Shown here: positions 9,141 to 19,617 of the stretch, in pieces
How the letters are laid out: the number at the start of each line of letters is the position of its first letter
How positions within the stretch are numbered: position 1 is the stretch's first letter
NCBI RefSeq assembly: GCF_937128415.1
Contig: NZ_CAKZMJ010000089.1
Coordinates: 1-50,989 of the forward strand
Direction of reading: 5' to 3'
Origin: an uncultured Caldilinea sp.
GTDB lineage: Bacteria > Chloroflexota > Anaerolineae > Caldilineales > Caldilineaceae
DNA length: 50,989 nt
Program-made: the position numbers and the translations under genes
Notes under the pieces: model-generated
The model's input: only the letters and a program-made list of their open reading frames with translations
Told to the model about the DNA's origin: nothing
Databases searched by the model: none

Positions 9141-10622
9141 ATGATCCCCCTTCGCAAGCGATCCAAAATCAGGAGTGTCCGGGCGTCGCTCATCGCTTTT
9201 TGTCTGACGACTGCGTTGATGTTTTCCACGACGACGCCGGCTCAGGCCACGCCGACGGAGCCGCTGTGCCGGTTTGGCGTCAATCATCACGGTCAGCCCA
9301 ACCTCGCGTCCATCAGTGGCATCGGGTCACTGAAGGCCGGCTATTTCATCGACTACACCGCAGACGCAGCAGCCAAGCCCTCGGGCATGCGGCAATTGCG
9401 CATGGTGCGTCTCAAGCAACCTGATAAAAACACCACGAACTACACGGTCAGCCCTAGCCTTTCCACCATCACGGCTATCGCGCAGGCCAACCCCGGTTCA
9501 TTCTGGTTGATCGGCAACGAGCCAGACCGCATTGTCTATCAGGACGACTTGACGCCTGCAGCATACGCGCGCGCCTATCGAGAGCTGCGTCAGACCATCA
9601 AGGCGGCGGATCCAGCCGCTCTCCTGGTGGCGGGCAACATCGTGCAGGCCAGCCCGCTGCGCCTGAGATATCTCGACCAGGTGTTGGCGGCGCATCGAGA
9701 AGCCTATGGCGCCGAGATGGAGGTGGACGCCTGGGGCATTCATGCGTTTATTTTGAATGAGCAGCCTGGGCAGTGGGGCGCCGACATCCCTCGCGGCGTG
9801 TCCTCTGAAGGGGCGTGGGCGCTAACAACAGACCGAAACGCCGATTTTGACCTGTTTCGGCAACAAATTGTCGCCTTCCGCAACTGGATGTATCGCAACG
9901 GCTATCGCAATAAGCCGCTGTACATCACGGAGTACGGAGTGTTAATGCCGGACTATCCCGGCTATGGACCATTTTCTCCTGCAGAGGTGAGCGCCTACAT
10001 GACGCGCACCTTTGACTATCTGCTCAACGCAACCGACCTGAAGATTGGGTATCCCGCCGACGGCTATCGCCTGGTGCAGCATTTTTCATGGTACAGCGTC
10101 AACGACAAAGCTAAACTGGTGAACGGTCAATGGCAAGGGTTTAACGGCTACCTGTTCGACCCCGATCTGGCCAATCAACGCTCCCCGATGGGCGACGCCT
10201 ATGCGAATTACACCGCCCAACTGACGAGCAAGACAGACTTGCTCATCACGGATATGCGTTTTACGCCCCCGGCTCCACTTGCAAGCAACGGGCCGGTCAC
10301 GGTGACGATTCAGGTCGACGTCGGCAACGCCGGCAATACGATCTCCGCCAAGGATTTCACGCTGCGCCTCTATCTGGGCGATCCCGACCAAGGCGGCGCG
10401 CTCTTGACAGGCGCCGAATTTTCCGGCGCGCTGAAGGGCTGTGGAGATAGCCGCACCTTTGAATACGTATGGCCCAACGTCGCCCCAGGAACGTATGAAA
10501 TTGTGGCGGTCATCGCGCCGGGCGCCGGCATCACAGACGTGCATTCCTTGAACAATCGGCTGTCGCGCCTGTTTTTTTTCGCCACAGACCTGATTCACCT
10601 GCCGCTGGTGCACCATCCATGA
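9141..10622 (+). CDS. Secreted glycoside hydrolase-like protein, paralogue of the 7270 gene
   Basis: 493 residues; the ATG follows TTAGGAGGAG at a good distance. The signal peptide ends near residue 36 (TTPAQA). WLIGNEPDR gives a likely acid/base Glu at 127, followed by QDDLTPAAYARAYRELR, VDAWGIHAF, and LYITEYGVL with a likely nucleophile Glu at 264. The same ordered blocks occur in the upstream paralogue, which has extra insertions. The C-terminal region from about residue 365 is a CARDB-like sandwich (VTIQVDVGNAGNTISAKDFTL). The tail reads DLIHLPLVHHP, a divergent form of the LP tail without the terminal Arg. Tandem duplication followed by divergence is the simplest origin. Likely acts outside the cell on a polysaccharide; substrate unknown. 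Confidence 0.72.
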   Translation: MIPLRKRSKIRSVRASLIAFCLTTALMFSTTTPAQATPTEPLCRFGVNHHGQPNLASISGIGSLKAGYFIDYTADAAAKPSGMRQLRMVRLKQPDKNTTNYTVSPSLSTITAIAQANPGSFWLIGNEPDRIVYQDDLTPAAYARAYRELRQTIKAADPAALLVAGNIVQASPLRLRYLDQVLAAHREAYGAEMEVDAWGIHAFILNEQPGQWGADIPRGVSSEGAWALTTDRNADFDLFRQQIVAFRNWMYRNGYRNKPLYITEYGVLMPDYPGYGPFSPAEVSAYMTRTFDYLLNATDLKIGYPADGYRLVQHFSWYSVNDKAKLVNGQWQGFNGYLFDPDLANQRSPMGDAYANYTAQLTSKTDLLITDMRFTPPAPLASNGPVTVTIQVDVGNAGNTISAKDFTLRLYLGDPDQGGALLTGAEFSGALKGCGDSRTFEYVWPNVAPGTYEIVAVIAPGAGITDVHSLNNRLSRLFFFATDLIHLPLVHHP

Positions 10623-10656
10623 CGAGATGTGGTGCAGATCGATAATGCTGGACGGC

Positions 10657-11966
<1,310 letters not shown>

Positions 11967-11970
<4 letters not shown>

Positions 11971-14618
11971 CATCGATCCAGGCCCCGTTCGTCGAAATTC
12001 TTCTCTTTGCGTTGAGCGTCGCCGGATTTCTGCTGGTGGCGTTCTTTTATCTGACGCCACAATTGAGGGTGAACAAGCAGGAGCCGGACTGCGTTTTGCG
12101 GCTGTTCGTCTCTGCAGTGAGCGTTCTGGTCGTAGTAGGGTGGTTCGCCACGACGCTGGCATTGATTGGAGCGTATGCATTGAGGTGGGTGGCGCTGCTT
12201 TTGCTGGCGCTCGACGGCGTATTGCTCGGCGTGGTCTTTTTGCGACGACAGGCGCCTCGGCTTCGATGTGCATGGGGTGGATGGAGCGAGATAGGTCTTC
12301 TCGGGTTGATGTTGATCGGCGCGGCGTTGTATCTGCGGCCTCATGAGTACGTGTTGGGAGGCAGCGATGCAGGCAGCTATATCAACATTGCTGCGGCGAC
12401 GGCGCGCACCGGCGCTTATTTGCAAAAGGACGAATGGAACCGGTTCCTGGCGGAGCACAAAGAAGTGACGCTGCGCACTCAGCCGCAGCCAATGCTCACG
12501 CGTCATCTGCAGTTCGTCGGCTGGTACATCGACGACGAGGATGCGGCGATCTCCAGACCTCAGTTTTTCCCGTATCATCCCGTTCTTTTGAGCGTCGCCA
12601 TGAGCGTCGGCGGCGTGCGAGCAGGCTTCTACGTCACTCCGCTCGTCGCCGTGTTAGGAATCGCCGCGCTCTACCTTTTGGCGCGGCGGCTGTTCGGGCG
12701 ATCGGTCGCCCTGCTGGCGGCGCTTTTTTTGACCATCACCAGCACTCAAATCTTTTTCGCCCGCTATCCCACCACCGAACCGCTCACGCTCTTGTTGCTG
12801 TTAGCAGCTTTCCTGGCCTTTCAGGCGCTCTGGGATGACGCACAGGCGTCGCCGCTGTGGGGCGCGTTCGGCGGCGCCGCCCTGGGCGCTGCATTGCTGA
12901 CGCGCATCGACCTTCCGTTGGTGTTGGCGATCGTGGCGGCCAGCCTCGTTTGGATCGCCTGGCAACGGCGCTGGCATGCAGGATGGAGCGCCTTTGCGCT
13001 CACGCTTTCGATCTTCGTTGTGCAGATGATTCTGGTCGTCTGGCTCTTTACCTGGCCCTACTTTTGGAACACCTACCTCTCGGTGTACGGACTGCTCGTT
13101 CGCGCGCCCTGGCTCGTCGCCGGAGCGGCGATCGGCCTCCTCGGCGTCCTCGGTCTGGCGCTTGCGCTGGGGCCGGAGCGATTCCGTTTCCAACTTCGGC
13201 AGCTGGAGCGTTCGACTTCCGTGCGTTGGACGCTGGCGATCCTGATCGTCGCCCTGAGCGCTTACGCCTACTTCCTGCGTCCGATTCTGGAACCGCCGCG
13301 CACAGCCGTCGCCTGGCCCGGCAATGTTGAATTCCCAATTTTGAACGGGCAGAACTGGCTGCGCATGGGTTGGTATCTGACTCCGCTGGGCATTGCGCTG
13401 GCGACAATGGGGTTGGCGATGATCGTCGTGCGCGAGCGGCTGGCGCGACTGGCGGTCGTGCTCGGCATCGGCGTGCTCACTACGTTCCAGTATGTTTACA
13501 ACATCATGAACACGCCTTATCACATTTACGCCATGCGCCGCTACGTGCCGATCGTGATCCCGATGCTGTGGATCTTCGCCGCCTACGCCATCGTTGCGCT
13601 TCCGCGATTCTCCAGGCCATGGGCGACGCTCGCCGTGCGCGGAATTCTGGTGGCGGCGCTGGTCGGCGGCCTTGTCTATCAGGATCGCTATGTTGTCAGA
13701 GCGCGCGATTATGCGGGATCCCTGGCGCAGCTGTATGGACTTCGCCAGCAGATCAAAGAGGACGCCATTGTGCTGTTCGCCGAGCCAAGCCAGAGTCTTT
13801 TCTCCGACGCCTTTGGCATTCCATTGCACTCGATTTTCGCCCATCCGGTGGCGACGGTGCGCACCGGCGATCCCTCTGCAAAGGAAGATGACCCGACCGC
13901 TTTGTCGCAACACGAGCAGGAAGTCATCCAATTTTTGGACGCCCTTCTGGGGCGCGCCGAGGCGCAGGGGCGGCCGATCCAACTGTTGGCGGTCGACCCC
14001 ATTCCGGCGACGGTGCGCAACCATCTGGCGTTGCGACCAGCCGGCAGTTACGCTTTCACCACGCAGATGTTGATGAACACATACGATGACTTTCCATCGG
14101 TGACGCAAACGGTCCATTATGGGATCGAGATCTACGACGTGCTGTCGCCGGAGAGTGCAAGAGAGGGGCTGGATAGCATCGAGGTGGATGTCGGCTCGGT
14201 GGATGGAGCATACCTGGATGAAGGCTTTTGGAGCAAGGAATATATGCCCGGCGCGCCCACCATGCGTTGGACCAAGGATGTGGCAAAGTTGACGACGCCG
14301 CTCCCGCGCCTCAATGGCAAGGCAGGGGAAGAACCCCTCCTGGAGATTCAGGTGCGGGCCATGATCTATCGACCTGAAATGGTGGCCCCTGCTCCGGTGA
14401 CCGTCAAGATTGGCGAGTATGAGCTGGGCGCGTTCACACCGACCGAAGAGTGGACAACCTATGTTTTTCGCGCGCCGTACTCTGCACTTCCGGCGACGGA
14501 TTCGATTCAGATTCAATTTTCCACAGAGACTTTTACACCGGCTGAACTGGGGCTAAGCGGCGATAACCGGGCGTTGGGTTTTCTACTCGACTGGGTGAAG
14601 ATTCTTCCTGCGCATTAG
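11967..14618 (+). CDS. Large PMT/GT39-like polytopic membrane protein with C-terminal extracytoplasmic domain
   Basis: 883 residues; ATGA overlap with the ATPase gene suggests coupled translation. The first 90 residues contain two or three helices, then GGSDAGSYINIAAATARTG (about residues 131-149) sits in the first large external loop, where GT-C transferases keep their acidic motif. RYPTTEPLTLLLLLAAFLAF and further helices follow to about residue 575. The rest is soluble and includes DDFPSVTQTVHYGIEIYDVL and a beta-rich part with FWSKEYMPGAP that resembles a carbohydrate-binding sandwich. The likely role is transfer of a sugar from a polyprenyl-phosphate donor on the outer face of the membrane. 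Donor and acceptor are unknown, and membership of GT39 is by overall look only. Confidence 0.65.
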
Positions 14619-14643
14619 TCCAACAACGAACACAGCGCAATCC

Positions 14644-16116
14644 ATGCATCGCATTTTCCTGCTCATCGGCGTGTGCGCCCCACTGGCCATTTTTTTCACC
14701 ACGCGCCTTCCCATTACGGCAGACCCTCGCATGGTGCTTCAGCCATGGCTGCTCAATCAAGGATTCATCCCTTTTCTTCACATTGCCGATGAACATAGTC
14801 CTCTGTTGCCGCATCTGCTGGCGTGGGTGCAGAGCCTGGTTGGGAATGATGGCATTCTGGCGCTTCGACTGGCGCATGGGACGACGTTGACGCTTTTATT
14901 CGTTCTGGTGAGCAGCTGGCTGTGGATGCGCTATGGAATTTGGGCGGCTGCAGCGGGGATTGCCTTTTTTTGGGCGTTTGCGGTTCGATTCGGATTGACG
15001 ACATTCTGGTATAACCTGGCGCTGGCGCCGGTGTTTTTTGGATTTTTCCTTTCGTTGAGCGCCTTTTCCCTGGAGCGACGCTATCTCTGGCGAGTCGCCT
15101 TCAGCGGTGCGTTGGTCGGAATCGGCCTGTTGTTCAAACAGCAGGCTGCTATCCTCGTCCCTGTTTTTCTGATCTGGCTGGGTCTGATTTTCTGGCGTCT
15201 TCAGGGCGATCGGCGTTCCGTGCTCAGGGCGCTTTTCCTTTTTCTTACAGGGATCACGACGCCTGTCCTCTCATACATCGCCTTTTATCTGGCGATCGGC
15301 GGCAATCTGACCGCCCTGGTGGAGTGGACTGTCCTGTTCAACCTGACAAGCGGCTATGCTCGCTTAGGCTTTCTGCTCCCCACGCATTTTGATATGCTCG
15401 CCATCTGGCCGGCGTTCTTGTTGGTTGTTCCATTTGTCGCATCGCTTGCGATGTCCGACTTTTTTTCCGCTCAGGAGCGACGGCTGCGGCTCTGGCTGCT
15501 GATTTGCGCTTTGAGCAGCCTGATCTTTTTATATCCTCGCTATTCTCCTCCGCACTGGGCGGCGGCGTTTGGGTTTGTGGCTGCGATGTCAGCGATTGTG
15601 AGCGCAGATATTGTCAGGGCAAGCGCAGCAGCGCCGTCCTCCGCCGCGCGTCTTTTCCGCACTTTCGTCGCCTCGCTTCTGGTCTTTTGGGGAATCTATG
15701 GCGCCTTCCTGTCGTGGCCCGGCATGGTCGGCGCCGGCCAGCCCAGACTCTTGAAATTCGATGACCCGCGTGAACTGGCGGAATTGCTGAAACCTGCGCT
15801 CCCTCCAGAAAGTACGCTGGTGTTCGTTCCGGACAACGAGGCGGTCAGCAACGCCTACTATGTCCTCCAACGGACTCCTCCTCGTTTCTGGATGATGCAC
15901 TATCCCTGGTTCATGCAGCCCCACATCCGCGAGCGCTGGCTTGCCGAACTGGACAAGCATCCGCCCGACTTTGTAGTGTGGATTGACGACCTGCAAGACC
16001 TCTCTTCGACCGGGCCGGAAATTCGCCCCTTTCTTTTCGATCGATACGTAGAAACATCCAGCTTTGTCTGGCAAGGACGCACCGTTCATCTGCTGCAGCG
16101 CAAAGATCCAGGCTGA
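14644..16116 (+). CDS. GT39/PMT-like polytopic membrane protein
   Basis: 490 residues with about ten to eleven hydrophobic helices and a C-terminal soluble part of about 110 residues. The first outside loop contains LHIADEHSPLLPHLLAWVQ, in which the DEHSP acidic motif followed by proline-leucine is the layout seen in ArnT/PMT-type transferases. Base composition is lower in GC than in the genes around 33000. The soluble tail (STLVFVPDNEAVSNAYYVLQ, PHIRERWLAELDKHPPDFVV) resembles the end of other bacterial GT39 proteins. It starts 25 bases after the preceding gene and likely belongs to the same transcript. Function is inferred; no acceptor can be named. Confidence 0.65.
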   Translation: MHRIFLLIGVCAPLAIFFTTRLPITADPRMVLQPWLLNQGFIPFLHIADEHSPLLPHLLAWVQSLVGNDGILALRLAHGTTLTLLFVLVSSWLWMRYGIWAAAAGIAFFWAFAVRFGLTTFWYNLALAPVFFGFFLSLSAFSLERRYLWRVAFSGALVGIGLLFKQQAAILVPVFLIWLGLIFWRLQGDRRSVLRALFLFLTGITTPVLSYIAFYLAIGGNLTALVEWTVLFNLTSGYARLGFLLPTHFDMLAIWPAFLLVVPFVASLAMSDFFSAQERRLRLWLLICALSSLIFLYPRYSPPHWAAAFGFVAAMSAIVSADIVRASAAAPSSAARLFRTFVASLLVFWGIYGAFLSWPGMVGAGQPRLLKFDDPRELAELLKPALPPESTLVFVPDNEAVSNAYYVLQRTPPRFWMMHYPWFMQPHIRERWLAELDKHPPDFVVWIDDLQDLSSTGPEIRPFLFDRYVETSSFVWQGRTVHLLQRKDPG

Positions 16117-16125
16117 AATTCGTAG

Positions 16126-16146
16126 GGCGAAAAGCGGCGATTCGCC
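16126..16146 (+). terminator. Weak hairpin after the GT39-like gene
   Basis: GGCGAA (16126-16131) can pair with TTCGCC (16141-16146) around a nine-base loop. It is ten bases after the upstream stop codon and is followed by CTCCTTC rather than a T-run, so termination is uncertain. Confidence 0.25.
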
Positions 16147-16160
16147 TCCTTCAGGTGGAG

Positions 16161-16191
16161 TTGGTTCGAGCGATTTGCGCTACATTATAAG
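16161..16191 (+). promoter_or_regulatory. Candidate promoter TTGGTT-19-TATAAG upstream of the methyltransferase
   Basis: TTGGTT at 16161-16166 and TATAAG at 16186-16191 are 19 bases apart. An alternative -10 is TACATT at 16181-16186, preceded by TGCGC as at the 2411 promoter. Either would give a leader of 55-65 bases with a clear AGGAGAG ribosome binding site before ATG 16257. Confidence 0.35.
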
Positions 16192-16256
16192 GTTATTAAT
16201 GATGTTGGGTTCAAGGTCGAAGCCCGCCGCAAGTCTTATTTATTCAGGAGAGCGCC

Positions 16257-17108
16257 ATGAGACTTCTGCACGCAATCGGCAATGCATTCAAAAGAGGGGC
16301 GGTTCGACGCCCAGATGGAGCGCCGCCGCTCCTTTCTCCAGCGCCAGAGGTCGAGCCGCCGCATCCACCGGATCGGGAGTCCTTGATTGCGCTGGTCAAC
16401 TCCTTTCCCTACTGGTATCAGCGCATTTATCTGGGCCAGGGGGTTTACACCTTACCCACCTTGCAGCTTCACAACTACGTCTGGCGCGCGGTGGAGACGA
16501 TGTTGCCGGAGGGCTTTCAGGGCGCCTCGGTGCTTGACGTCGGAACCAATGCAGGCTACTTCTGCATCCAGGCCAAGCTTAAAGGCGCAGGTCGGGTGGT
16601 CGGCGTCGACTTCGACGACAGGTACTTGAAACAGGCAGAAGCCTGTCGAGCCATTTGGAAGCTCGATATAGACTATCGGCAGGCCGACATTGACCAGCTT
16701 CAACTTCACACGCTGGGGCAACGCTTCGACGTCGTGCTCTTCACCGGCATCTTATACCATCTAAAAAATCCACTCGGCGTGCTGGAGCAGGTGGCCGGCC
16801 TGTGCAATGACGCCATCGTCGTCGAGACGGAAGTGATTTCACCTGCTTACAGGAACATCGTCCACGTGCGTCAAGGGCCCTTTGGACGCACGGTCGTCAC
16901 GCCCTGCACCTCAGGCTTCATGAAATTTATCGAAAAGGATGAGTTAAACGGCGACAGTTCAAACTGGTGGGTTCCAGACGAGGCGTGCGTGCTCGGCATG
17001 CTGCGCACGGCGGGGTTCAAATACTTCTCACAACCTCGCTATCTCGGCGAGACGCGCATGCTGGTGGTTGCTACGCAGCAACCGCAGTCCATCTTTCGAA
17101 TTACGTAA
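16257..17108 (+). CDS. DUF1698/CmoB-like class I SAM-dependent methyltransferase
   Basis: 283 residues; CAGGAGAG lies five bases before the ATG. SPWYQRI-like text appears as FPYWYQRIYLGQGVYTLP (about residues 44-61), followed by motif I VLDVGTNAGYFCIQA near 92-106, the acidic end of strand 2 in VVGVDFDD, and FDVVLFTGILYHLKNPLGVL. This order is shared with the DUF1698 methyltransferases related to tRNA carboxymethyltransferase CmoB. In glycan clusters, members are thought to methylate sugars. CmoB itself uses carboxy-SAM; whether this enzyme does cannot be told by eye. It has its own likely promoter and lies between membrane sugar transferases and a secreted beta-helix protein. Confidence 0.75.
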   Translation: MRLLHAIGNAFKRGAVRRPDGAPPLLSPAPEVEPPHPPDRESLIALVNSFPYWYQRIYLGQGVYTLPTLQLHNYVWRAVETMLPEGFQGASVLDVGTNAGYFCIQAKLKGAGRVVGVDFDDRYLKQAEACRAIWKLDIDYRQADIDQLQLHTLGQRFDVVLFTGILYHLKNPLGVLEQVAGLCNDAIVVETEVISPAYRNIVHVRQGPFGRTVVTPCTSGFMKFIEKDELNGDSSNWWVPDEACVLGMLRTAGFKYFSQPRYLGETRMLVVATQQPQSIFRIT

Positions 17109-17216
17109 TGTCTGCCCCCTTGGCTCGTCTTGCTTCCGAGGCAATGCAAATTCACTCCGCCTTCTATGAATTGCGAGCGACGCCTGAACCGTCCTCATAC
17201 CGAATCGGTCAAATAT

Positions 17217-17227
17217 GGGGGGGGGGG
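17217..17227 (+). repeat. Run of eleven G residues upstream of the beta-helix gene
   Basis: Eleven consecutive G (17217-17227), then A and GG, lie in the 203-base gap between the methyltransferase stop and ATG 17312, about 85 bases before the start. Such tracts slip during replication and are also prone to sequencing error. No gene crosses the tract. Confidence 0.9.
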
Positions 17228-17311
17228 AGGAATTCAGCCAGCCGCCTCAAGACTTGAAGAGCAAATCGCAATATCCTGTGGAGTGGAGGCTGCATGTGAA
17301 TGGAGAGTGAC

Positions 17312-19489
17312 ATGACAGGATCATTATCATTTCACAAGAAGAGCATCGCTGCATTCTGCACATTCGCCATCGCTTTGGCTCTTGCGCCCATCTCTTCCTA
17401 TGCACAACCAGGTTACGAACCCCATGCTAGAGTGCTCTATGTAGACGCGCAAACGGGCAATGACAGCGGCAATAACTGCTTAAACCCGACGGCGCCCTGC
17501 CGCACCTTGCAACATGCCGTCAACCAGGCCAATAGCGGCGACACCATTCTGGTTGCCGCCGGCGTCTACACCCACACCGGCGTCGACAACCCCTGTGAAC
17601 GTTATTTGGGCGGGCAAAAGGCGGTCGTATGCATCGTCAACAAACAGGTGAAGCTGCGTGGAGGATACGCCAACGGCGACTGGGTGTCGGCGAACCCTGC
17701 CGCCAATCTAACCGTGATCGACGGCGAAAATCGGGTGCGCGGGGTCTGGGTGCAGGGAACCGAGCCGAAGAACCCTCTGGCGGCCGGCGTCGAAATGGAG
17801 GGTTTCACCATTCGCCGAGGGTACGTTCAAGGGGCGTCCGGCGGAGGCGACGCCCAGACATTTGCATTTGGCGGCGGCATGTTGACAGACCGGGCGACCG
17901 TCGTGCTTCGCAACCTGCGTTTTGAGAACAACGTCGCCAAAGGCGGCGGCGCTCAGAACGAATATGGCGGCAGTGCATCCGGGGGCGGCCTGGCCCTTCG
18001 GACTGCGCCCACGCGCGCCCAGCTCGAGCGCCTTGTCTTCGTCCATAACCGGGCGGAAGGCGGCTCCGGCCGCGTGCGTGGAGGATACGCTCTCGGCGCC
18101 GGCCTGTATATCCTCTGGTCAGGAGCAGAGGGCTCTGCGCTTGAGTTCTATGACAACGTCTCCCAGGCAGGAAGCACTTCAGGAAATGGCCGCACCTCCG
18201 ATTCGCAGACAGCCGACGCCTTTGGCGCAGGCGCCACCATCATGGGCTACGCAGATGTGACCCTGTGGAACATAACGGCCCAACGCAACCGCAGCATCGG
18301 CGGCAACGCAGCGGTCAACGCCGGCGGCGCATTCGGCGGCGCCATCAAGATTGAAGGAGCTCCTGGCGAAGACTTTAACGGCGACGGCGTCTATGAAACG
18401 GCGACGGTCCGCATCATCGGCTGTCGCTTGTCGGATAATCTCGCTCAAGGAGGCGACGCCGCCAACGGCGGCATGTCAGCCGGCGGGGCGATCGAGACCA
18501 TTCATAGCACGCTCTGGCTCGAAGGCTGCAAAATTCTCAATAACACTTCGCAAGGTGGAAATGGAAGCAACGCGCAGGGGCCTGCGGGCGGCGGCGGACT
18601 GTATCTGCAGAACATTTTCTACGGCGAACCGACCGCCACGGTCAAAAATTCGGTGATCGCCTTTAACAAAGTTGCGGCCGGTCAAGGATCTGCGATGGGG
18701 GGCGGAGGCGGCGGCGTGTGGCTTCAAGGCGTGACGGCGACGCTCCGCCACAATACGATCGTCGGCAACCGTATGTTGACCAATCCCCTTCAGGGTGCAG
18801 CTATCCTGGTCATGAGCGACGGAGCGACCGGAGGACCGAAACCGGCCGACATCCGCTACAACATTATCGCCAATCACGCCGATGCCGGCTTTGCTGCGCT
18901 GCACGTCAAGCCATCCAACACGGCCAATCTGTCCAATAATCTCTTCTTTGGCAACGCCGGCAACATCAACACCTCTCAGGTCGGTTCGATCAACGGCATG
19001 GAAACCTCCATTCTGCAGGATCCGCTGTTCCTGAACGATCCTACAGGCGAAAATCCATTCCGCATTCCTGCAACCTCGCCGGCGGTGGATCGGGCAAAAG
19101 GGAGCGACGAAACGACGGATGTGGAGAACAGTCCACGCTACGGCGTTCCGGACATCGGCGCCTACGAAGCGGCGCCTTTCCGCCTGAAAGCTTTTCCGAC
19201 GGCGTCCAACAGCGTTCGAGTGCACTGGGGTGCGCAGATCGGGGTGTCAAGCTATCAGATGACGGTGAAATGCCCGCCGTCGGCGAATCCTCCGGATGGT
19301 TTCGCCTGCAATCAGCCTGTTCGTCTCAGAGGCGATGCTGATGGCGCGCTTTTAACCGGCCTGACGAATTATGCAGCCTACACAGTGCTTGTCAGCGGGC
19401 TTGATGGAAATGGCAATGTCATTCTCTCTGCCGAAACTACAGCGTTTGCCACCGATCTCTTCGTTTACGCTCCTTTGATTAGCCGCTAA
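17312..19489 (+). CDS. Secreted right-handed beta-helix protein with DIGAYE domain and LISR tail
   Basis: 725 residues from ATG 17312, chosen for GGAG at six bases; ATG 17300 is also in frame. A signal peptide ends near SSYAQ. LYVDAQTGNDSGNNCLNP starts the mature part, a common opening of surface beta-helix proteins, with CRTLQHAVNQANSGDTILVAAG. Many glycine-rich coils follow, such as ARGGGAQN-like stretches (AKGGGAQNEYGGSASGGGLA) and AGGGGLYLQN, typical of parallel beta-helix repeats. DIGAYE near residue 617 closes the helix as in the choice-of-anchor Q proteins, and a fibronectin-like domain follows. The end is DLFVYAPLISR, a variant of the LP tail with Ala in place of Leu. Likely surface adhesin or polysaccharide-binding protein; no lyase residues identified. 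Confidence 0.75.
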   Translation: MTGSLSFHKKSIAAFCTFAIALALAPISSYAQPGYEPHARVLYVDAQTGNDSGNNCLNPTAPCRTLQHAVNQANSGDTILVAAGVYTHTGVDNPCERYLGGQKAVVCIVNKQVKLRGGYANGDWVSANPAANLTVIDGENRVRGVWVQGTEPKNPLAAGVEMEGFTIRRGYVQGASGGGDAQTFAFGGGMLTDRATVVLRNLRFENNVAKGGGAQNEYGGSASGGGLALRTAPTRAQLERLVFVHNRAEGGSGRVRGGYALGAGLYILWSGAEGSALEFYDNVSQAGSTSGNGRTSDSQTADAFGAGATIMGYADVTLWNITAQRNRSIGGNAAVNAGGAFGGAIKIEGAPGEDFNGDGVYETATVRIIGCRLSDNLAQGGDAANGGMSAGGAIETIHSTLWLEGCKILNNTSQGGNGSNAQGPAGGGGLYLQNIFYGEPTATVKNSVIAFNKVAAGQGSAMGGGGGGVWLQGVTATLRHNTIVGNRMLTNPLQGAAILVMSDGATGGPKPADIRYNIIANHADAGFAALHVKPSNTANLSNNLFFGNAGNINTSQVGSINGMETSILQDPLFLNDPTGENPFRIPATSPAVDRAKGSDETTDVENSPRYGVPDIGAYEAAPFRLKAFPTASNSVRVHWGAQIGVSSYQMTVKCPPSANPPDGFACNQPVRLRGDADGALLTGLTNYAAYTVLVSGLDGNGNVILSAETTAFATDLFVYAPLISR

Positions 19490-19498
19490 ATGCGACAC

Positions 19499-19540
19499 AG
19501 CAGCCCAAGGGGAGTTCGAAAGCCTCGCCCTTGGGTTGCT
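19499..19540 (+). terminator. Hairpin after the beta-helix gene
   Basis: AGCAGCCCAAGGG (19499-19511) pairs with CCCTTGGGTTGCT (19528-19540) over 13 positions, one of them G-T, with a 16-base loop. It sits ten bases after the stop codon. No T-run follows (TGCCTCTGC), so it may terminate weakly or protect the 3' end. Confidence 0.5.
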
Positions 19541-19600
19541 TGCCTCTGCAACGCAATGTAGAATTGACCGCTTTCGGAAACGCTGTCAAAAATTCTTGTG

Positions 19601-19609
19601 TGATATAAT
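19601..19609 (+). promoter_or_regulatory. Extended -10 promoter TGA-TATAAT giving a leaderless start
   Basis: TGATATAAT at 19601-19609 is a perfect extended -10. A weak -35 (CTGTCA, 19583-19588) lies 15 bases upstream. The transcription start should fall at 19616-19618, on or next to the ATG of the GT2 gene at 19618, and there is no ribosome binding site. Confidence 0.6.
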
Positions 19610-19617
19610 CCGATGCT

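Noticed and set aside
12801..14516. 571-codon open frame on the minus strand
   Set aside because: It lies wholly inside the membrane protein gene at 11967-14618, whose translation has helices and family motifs. The opposite frame gives a charged, low-complexity product and is an effect of high GC.
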